64,000 nt of DNA from Salinarimonas chemoclinalis (GTDB lineage: Bacteria; Pseudomonadota; Alphaproteobacteria; Rhizobiales; Beijerinckiaceae): NCBI RefSeq assembly GCF_041514305.1, contig NZ_JBGMWH010000010.1, positions 70,510 to 134,509 of the forward strand. The letters run 5' to 3'. This document shows, in pieces, positions 59,050-64,000 of this stretch (the first letter of the stretch is position 1; every line of letters starts with the position of its first letter). The notes beneath the pieces are model-generated. The model was not told where the DNA came from. It did no database searches and was given only the letters and a program-made list of their open reading frames with translations. The translations under genes and the position numbers were made by a program.

Positions 59050-60750
59050 TCAGGCGGCGACGCGCGCGAGGAAGCGCTCGACCTCCGATTCCATCCGCGC
59101 GGAGGCTCCGGCGACCGCCTTGGCCGCTTCCTCGACCGCCCGCGCGGTCTCGCTCGAGCGCTCGGCGGCGCTGGTCACCTCGCCGAGCCCCGCGGTGATC
59201 TCGTCGGTGCCGCGGGCGGCGTCCTGGACGTTGCGCGAGATCTCCGCGGTCGCCGCACCCTGCTGCGTCATCGCCGAGGCGATGGCCGCGGTGGCGACGT
59301 CGATTTCGCGCATGCGCTCGGTGATCTGGCGGATCGCCCCGACGGCCCCGTCGGTCGAGCCCTGGACGCCGACGATGTGGCGGGCGATCTCCTCGGTCGC
59401 CTTGGCGGTCTGGGTCGCCAGCGCCTTCACCTCGGCGGCGACGACGGCGAAGCCCTTGCCGGCCTCGCCCGCGCGGGCGGCCTCGATCGTGGCGTTGAGC
59501 GCGAGCAGGTTGGTCTGGTCGGCGATCGAGCGGATCAGGTCGACCACGTCGCCGATCCGCTGGGCCGCCTCGGCGAGGCCGGCGATGTTGCCGTCGGTCG
59601 CCTCCGCCTCGCCGAGCCCCTGCTCGACGAGCCCGCGGGCGCGATCGAGCTGGCCGCCGATCTCGGAGATCGAGGCGGCGAGCTCCTCGGTGGCGCTCGC
59701 CACGGTGGCGACGTTGCCTGCCGCCTGGCGCGAGCCGGTGGCGGCGGAGCCGACGGCGCCGCTCGCCCGGTCGGAGACCGCCGTCATGTCCTTGGCGCGG
59801 GTGCGCAGGTCCGCCGTCTGGTCGCGCAGGCCAGCCGCGATCTCCGAGGCGCCGCGGCGGAAGTCGGCGATCGCCGCGTCGAGCACCTCGCGGCGGGCGC
59901 GGTCGGCCTCGAGCACCGTGCGTCGCTCCGCCTCGAGCCCGGCCGCGGCGCGGCTGCGCTCGGCGAGCACCGAGAGGGCGCGGGCGACGGCGCCGATCTC
60001 GTCGGTCCGCGCGGAGTGCGGGATCGGCGCGTCCACATCGCCCTCGGCGAGGCGCTCGACCCGCCCGGCGATGGTCGCGAGCGGCGCGAACATGCGCTGC
60101 GCCAGAATGCCGGAGCCCGCGATCACGACGAGGGCGATGACGCCGGCGACCGCCAGCATGCCGCCGAGCGCTTCGTTTTGAACCGCGGTGAAGCTCTCGC
60201 TCGGCATGCCGATGAAGAGGATGCCGTTGACCCTGCCCGCGGCGTCGACGGTCGGGTGGTAGATCGTCAGGTAGTCGCGCCCGAACAGGGTCGCGGGACC
60301 GGTGTAGGTGCGCCCGGCGCGCACGACCGCCTGGGCGGGGTGGTCGGCCGCGAGGTAGGTGCCGTAGGCGCGCTCGCCGTTCTCCTTGCGCAGGTTCGTG
60401 GAGCGGCGCACGAAGTTGTTCTCCGCCGGGTCGAGCGCGAACACGGTGGCGACGCCGCCCGTCATCGCCGCCGTCGTGTCGACGACCGCGTGATCCTCGA
60501 AGGTCGTGAGATCCGGGGAGACGGCCCGGCCGACCGCGGTGCCGGACACGGTGACGGCCGCGTCGGGCATGCGCTCGCCGAAGACGAGTGCCAGTGTCCT
60601 GATGTTGCTCGCCGCCTGCTCGTAGAGCATGCGCTCGAGCTGCTGGGATATCTCGCGGGCCGCGAACGACCACATCGCCCCGGTGGTTACGGCGACCGAC
60701 AGGACGACGACCGCGAGAACCTTCTTCGACAAGGTGAGCTTCTTGAGCAT
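59050..60750 (-). CDS. methyl-accepting chemotaxis protein
   Basis: 566 residues. Two membrane helices (about 10-30 and 200-222) enclose a periplasmic Cache-type sensor domain; HAMP follows (AQRMFAPLATIAGRVERLAEGD). The signalling hairpin has IRSIADQTNLLALNATIEAARAGEAGKGFAVVAAEVKALA, the conserved tip. The ligand is unknown. No CheR-tethering pentapeptide is seen. No che genes are near. Confidence 0.95.
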   Translation of the reverse strand: MLKKLTLSKKVLAVVVLSVAVTTGAMWSFAAREISQQLERMLYEQAASNIRTLALVFGERMPDAAVTVSGTAVGRAVSPDLTTFEDHAVVDTTAAMTGGVATVFALDPAENNFVRRSTNLRKENGERAYGTYLAADHPAQAVVRAGRTYTGPATLFGRDYLTIYHPTVDAAGRVNGILFIGMPSESFTAVQNEALGGMLAVAGVIALVVIAGSGILAQRMFAPLATIAGRVERLAEGDVDAPIPHSARTDEIGAVARALSVLAERSRAAAGLEAERRTVLEADRARREVLDAAIADFRRGASEIAAGLRDQTADLRTRAKDMTAVSDRASGAVGSAATGSRQAAGNVATVASATEELAASISEIGGQLDRARGLVEQGLGEAEATDGNIAGLAEAAQRIGDVVDLIRSIADQTNLLALNATIEAARAGEAGKGFAVVAAEVKALATQTAKATEEIARHIVGVQGSTDGAVGAIRQITERMREIDVATAAIASAMTQQGAATAEISRNVQDAARGTDEITAGLGEVTSAAERSSETARAVEEAAKAVAGASARMESEVERFLARVAA

Positions 60751-60864
60751 CGATCAACAGCCCCGTGTTTGGAACTGTTCCATTCGCTGTGCGAAAATCT
60801 AACAAACGCTTTAGATGCAATGAACTGCAACTTGGTCAGGCATAATTTCCTCTCGATCGGCCGA

Positions 60865-61770
60865 TCATGCCACCGAGCGCTGCCGCAGGAAGTCCTCGAC
60901 GGCCTCGCGGCTAGGCGCCCCGTCTCGTCCGCCGAAGCGCATGCACTTGATCGCGGCCGCCGCCGAGGCGAAGCGCGCGGCCTCGACCTCGCCCGCGCCC
61001 TCGGCGAGACGCACGGTGAAGGCGCCGTGCCAGACGTCTCCGGCGGCCAAGGTGTCGACGACCGGCACGTCGAAGGCCGACATGTGCTCGACCCGCTCGC
61101 CCGCCCAGTAGAACAGCCCCTCCCCGCCGTTCGTCACGGCGATCCAGCAGGGCACCGAGGGCCGGTAGGATTCGAGCGCCGTGCGCGCGTCCGCGTGGCC
61201 GGTGATGTCGCGCAGGCCCTGCATCGAGAAGGCCACGTGCGTCGCGAGCGAGAGCACCTCCGGCGCGTGCGTCGGGTCGCGATCGGCGTCGAGCACCGCC
61301 GGGATGCCGGCGGTGCGCGCGAGCCGGAACAGATGCGCGGTGGCCTCCTGCCACCGGGTGTCGCCGAGCACGGCGCGGGTGCCGTCCGGCAGCGCCTCGG
61401 GCAGCCAGTCGGTCTCCCGCGGCATCGCCGGGTCCGCGTGGGAGACGACGAGCCGCTCGCCCAGCGCGTCGACCACGATCGCCGAGATCGGCGAGGGGAA
61501 GCCGGGGACGCGCCGCACGCGGCTGCAGTCGACGCCCTCGCGCGTCAGCCGGTCGACGATCTCCGCGCCGGCCCAGTCGTCGCCGAGTCTCGCCAGCAGG
61601 CTCGCGTCGGCGCCGAGCCGCGTCATGGCGATCGCCGCGTTGGCCGCCGTGCCGCCGGTCGTGGTCGTGAACCCGTGCGCCCGGTACTTCTCCGCGCGCG
61701 TGGGCATCTCCGCGACCGCGTAGACGTGGTCGAGGGTGGCGATGCCGACGCTGAGGAGCCGCGGGCGCAC
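60865..61770 (-). CDS. PfkB family carbohydrate kinase
   Basis: 301 residues. The PfkB signatures are GGTAANAAIAMTRLGA near residue 38 and DTLAAGDVWHGAFTVRLAEG, where the Asp is the catalytic base. The sugar is unknown; ribokinase-like. The start GTG at 61768-61770 is used because no closer ATG is in frame. Confidence 0.93.
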   Translation of the reverse strand: MRPRLLSVGIATLDHVYAVAEMPTRAEKYRAHGFTTTTGGTAANAAIAMTRLGADASLLARLGDDWAGAEIVDRLTREGVDCSRVRRVPGFPSPISAIVVDALGERLVVSHADPAMPRETDWLPEALPDGTRAVLGDTRWQEATAHLFRLARTAGIPAVLDADRDPTHAPEVLSLATHVAFSMQGLRDITGHADARTALESYRPSVPCWIAVTNGGEGLFYWAGERVEHMSAFDVPVVDTLAAGDVWHGAFTVRLAEGAGEVEAARFASAAAAIKCMRFGGRDGAPSREAVEDFLRQRSVA

Positions 61771-61802
61771 GGCGATTCATTCGGGCCGATCCGGCGCCTC
61801 CC

Positions 61803-62243
61803 TCACCAGGATCCGGTATTGGGCATCGACGCCCACGGCTCCTGCGGCGGCAGCGACTCGCCGCGCTGGAGCAGCTCGATCGAGATCCCGTCCGGCGAGC
61901 GCACGAAGGCCATGTGGCCGTCCCGCGGCGGGCGGTTGATGACGACGCCGGCGTCCATCAGCTTCCGGCAGGTGGCGTAGATGTCGTCGACCCGGTAGGC
62001 GAGATGGCCGAAATTGCGGCCGCCCGTGTACTCGTGCTCGTCCCAATTCCAGGTGAGTTCGACCTGTGGGGCGCGCGTCTTCTCGACGTTGGCGATGTCG
62101 CGCTCGGCGGCGAGGAAGACGAGCGTGTAGCGGCCCTTCTCGTTGTCGATGCGTCGGGTCTCCACGAGCCCGAGCTTGTTCACCCAGAAGTCGAGCGCCG
62201 CCTCGAGATCGCCGACGCGGACCATCGTGTGCAGGTATTCCAT
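61803..62243 (-). CDS. VOC family lactoylglutathione lyase-like protein
   Basis: 146 residues. The glyoxalase I pattern is EYLHTMVRVGDLEAALDFW, VELTWNWDEHEYTGGRNFGHLAY and DGISIELLQRGE, with His and Glu at metal-ligand positions. It probably detoxifies methylglyoxal via glutathione. GGAGG lies 8 bases before the ATG at 62241-62243. Confidence 0.93.
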   Translation of the reverse strand: MEYLHTMVRVGDLEAALDFWVNKLGLVETRRIDNEKGRYTLVFLAAERDIANVEKTRAPQVELTWNWDEHEYTGGRNFGHLAYRVDDIYATCRKLMDAGVVINRPPRDGHMAFVRSPDGISIELLQRGESLPPQEPWASMPNTGSW

Positions 62244-62363
62244 GACGCGTTCCTCCGTTCGCGGGGATGAAAGGCCCGCCGGGCGGCCCGTGTCAAACGC
62301 GCGAGCCGTTCGATCGGGCGAGAGGCGTCCCGCGCGCGGCTCGGAGCCGAGAGGCTCGCCGGC

Positions 62364-63722
62364 TCATGAGCGCGTGGCCGGCTCGGGCGCGGCGGCGTCG
62401 CCGGCGCGTGCGGGCAGGGCCCCCTCCCCCGACGGGTCCGCCGTCGGCGCCGCACCGGGCGCCGCCTCCGGGCGCTTCGCCTTGGTCAGTTCGGCGGAGA
62501 CGGCGCTCGTCGCCAGCACGTTGACGAAGCCGGCGCCGGTCGCCTCGCGCGGGCGCAGGCGAATGCGCAGGGCGACGAAGCCGGCCAGCACGACGCAGAT
62601 CGCCCCCACGTAGAGAAACAGCGCCTGCGGACCCGCGGACTGCATCAGCGCGGTGGCCGGCAGCGGCCCGAGCGTCGCGCCGATCGCCCAGCATACGAGC
62701 AGGCTCGACACGGTGGGCACGATCGCCTCCGGCGCCACGAGGTCGCAGGCGTGGGCCACGCACACGGCGTAGATGCACAGAGCCACGCCGCCGAACAGGC
62801 CGAAGGCGAGGACGAGGGCGAGCGGGGGCATCGCCAGCGTGCTCGCCGCGACGATGAGCCCGCTCGCGACCGCCGTCCCCCCGAAGAGCCCGGCGATGAC
62901 GGTGCGCCGGTCGACCTTGTCCGAGAGCCAGCCCAGCGGCCATTGGAAGACGAGGCTCCCGGCCTGGACAGCGAGCAGCAGCAGCGCCGCCTCGCCGGGC
63001 GCGAGCCCCACCGCGACGCCGTAGACGGAGGCGACTGCGATCACCGGCCCGTTGATCAGGCCGACCGCGAAGGCGCCGACCACCGCCGAGGGCGCGAGCC
63101 GCATCAGGGAGGGGATCGCCAGGCGCACGCGCACCGGCGGGCGCGGCTCGCGGGTGGGCGTCGCGGCGATCGGGATCAGCGACAGGCTCATGCCGGCCGC
63201 CATCAGCATCAGGAGCCCGGGACCCTCCACGGCGCCGAGCCCGATGCCGAGCGGCGAGAGCACGAGGGCGGTCTTGGTGGCGAGCAGATAGAGCGCGATC
63301 ACCCGCCCCCGGTTGGCCGCGCTGGCGGTCGCCGAGACCCAGCTGTCGATGACCGTGAACAGACCCGCGAGCGCGAGGCCCGAGACGCCGCGCAGGACGA
63401 TCCAGGCGAGGGGTCCCTGCGCGATCTCGAAGGCGAGCACGATCGCCCCCGACAGGGCCGCGAGGCTCGCATAGGTGCGGATGTGGCCCACCGTCCGCAC
63501 GAGCGGCGGCGCGACGAGGCAGCCAAGTGCGAAGCCGATCCCGTAGGCGGCGGCGACGGCGCCGATGTCGATGATGGTCAGGCCGTCGGCCCGCATCCGG
63601 AGCGGAAGGAGGACCTGCAGGAGCCCGTTGGCGCCCTGGAGCATGAAAGCGGCCATCGTGATCGTGGCGATCGCGGCGGCGGGGCGAAGGGTGCGGGTCT
63701 CGGGACGGGGGCTCGCGATCAT
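62364..63722 (-). CDS. MFS transporter
   Basis: 452 residues, twelve hydrophobic helices with the central loop motif WLSDKVDRRTVIAGLFGG in the second half and RTVGHIRTYASLAAL in the first. It resembles the YcaD/UMF-like branch (LLQVLLPLRMRADGLT). A disordered 50-residue C-terminal tail is rich in Ala/Glu/Pro. The substrate is unknown. Confidence 0.92.
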   Translation of the reverse strand: MIASPRPETRTLRPAAAIATITMAAFMLQGANGLLQVLLPLRMRADGLTIIDIGAVAAAYGIGFALGCLVAPPLVRTVGHIRTYASLAALSGAIVLAFEIAQGPLAWIVLRGVSGLALAGLFTVIDSWVSATASAANRGRVIALYLLATKTALVLSPLGIGLGAVEGPGLLMLMAAGMSLSLIPIAATPTREPRPPVRVRLAIPSLMRLAPSAVVGAFAVGLINGPVIAVASVYGVAVGLAPGEAALLLLAVQAGSLVFQWPLGWLSDKVDRRTVIAGLFGGTAVASGLIVAASTLAMPPLALVLAFGLFGGVALCIYAVCVAHACDLVAPEAIVPTVSSLLVCWAIGATLGPLPATALMQSAGPQALFLYVGAICVVLAGFVALRIRLRPREATGAGFVNVLATSAVSAELTKAKRPEAAPGAAPTADPSGEGALPARAGDAAAPEPATRS

Positions 63723-63913
63723 GCGGGGACGGCGGATCTTTCGGGGTCGGAGAGGATCGAGGTCGGGCCTGCGGCGCCCCGCCGCGGGGCGCAGCGCCAG
63801 CATCCGCCATTCGCCGCGTCAATGCAGCCGTTTTGCGACCGCCGCCGACGGAATTTCGACGCGTCGTGCACAGCGATCCACAGGCCGGCACCGGGAAAGC
63901 CCGCGAATGGCCG

Positions 63914-63942
63914 TTGACGACGAATCGGGATGCGCCTATATC
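63914..63942 (+). promoter_or_regulatory. strong sigma70-type promoter at the right edge
   Basis: TTGACG (63914-63919), a 17-base spacer, TATATC (63937-63942). The fit and spacing are unusually good for this G+C-rich genome and typical of promoters for stable RNA or highly expressed genes. What it drives lies beyond the window. Confidence 0.6.
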
Positions 63943-64000
63943 CCGGCTCCCGACGCGGCGGGGCCTTCTCAGGGGGGTTCTGCCGGATCGGGCAGCTCTC

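Noticed and set aside
60771..60781. GGAACTGTTCC palindrome upstream of the chemoreceptor gene, considered as a LexA site
   Set aside because: Alphaproteobacterial LexA boxes are direct repeats GTTC-N7-GTTC; this is a different symmetry and the gene is not a DNA-damage type.

Overview
The window is a G+C-rich (about 70% by eye) chromosomal segment of an alphaproteobacterium, most likely of the Hyphomicrobiales (Rhizobiales). This rests on the gene set (UPF0173 hydrolase with ruvX, PAS_5 with PilZ, a long suf operon, AztD, HPP, cell-wall hydrolase), on paired operators resembling Irr boxes, and on two CtrA-like TTAA-N7-TTAAC sites. I do not assign a genus. I see no rRNA, tRNA, CRISPR array or insertion sequence. 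Most of it is ordinary core genome broken by small accessory pockets.

Layout. 0-13.3 kb: a VOC protein, a small membrane protein behind a CtrA-like box, UPF0173 hydrolase, ruvX, rarA, a membrane-anchored retropepsin, an SH3 protein, yidD, thrS with a clear terminator, PAS_5 and tandem-PilZ proteins, CcdA, a P1 peptidase and a SWIM zinc-finger protein. 13.6-17.1 kb is an accessory pocket: a ribbon-helix-helix gene, a FitAB/VapBC-like toxin-antitoxin pair, a second truncated copy of the ribbon-helix-helix gene, and a low-GC AAA ATPase whose C-terminal end resembles HEPN/anticodon-nuclease proteins. 17.2-21.6 kb: guaA, an excalibur protein, a HAD phosphatase, a VOC protein and an alpha/beta hydrolase.

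21.7-29.8 kb is the suf iron-sulfur operon: cysteine desulfurase, sufB, sufC, sufD, sufS, a SufT-like DUF59 protein and sufA. Two Irr-like palindromes precede it, and a ParDE-like toxin-antitoxin pair sits between sufT and sufA. 30.2-31.7 kb holds a collapsed COG0523/CobW zinc GTPase pseudogene facing an intact zinc chaperone gene aztD across a Zur-like box. 31.7-43.4 kb: xth, a pocket of two unknown genes, ceramidase, aminotransferase, a methyltransferase-like membrane protein, patatin, hisI, a GNAT-membrane fusion, folE, a NifU/SufU-like scaffold, phoH, a PLP dehydratase and an enoyl-CoA hydratase.

44.3-45.6 kb is a two-gene ParA islet. 45.6-53.1 kb: leuD, a P-loop kinase, mtgA, a polyprenyl synthase, a cell-wall hydrolase behind a CtrA-like box, a saccharopine-dehydrogenase-like gene divergent from an Lrp regulator, and an aminotransferase. 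53.1-53.9 kb is a TacAT-like toxin-antitoxin pair with a perfect 17-bp palindrome upstream. 54.0-63.7 kb: a 1187-residue transporter-histidine kinase-receiver fusion, HPP, a thioesterase-like protein, a chemoreceptor, a PfkB kinase, a lactoylglutathione lyase-like protein and an MFS transporter. A strong sigma70-type promoter near the right edge points to a gene beyond the window. A palindromic dispersed repeat occurs at 3.8 and 57.6 kb.

Metal handling is the clearest theme: iron-responsive control of suf, zinc-responsive control of aztD and the dead cobW gene, and a second Fe-S scaffold beside folE. Defence or stress-type modules are frequent: three toxin-antitoxin pairs, the AAA ATPase, and the ParA islet.
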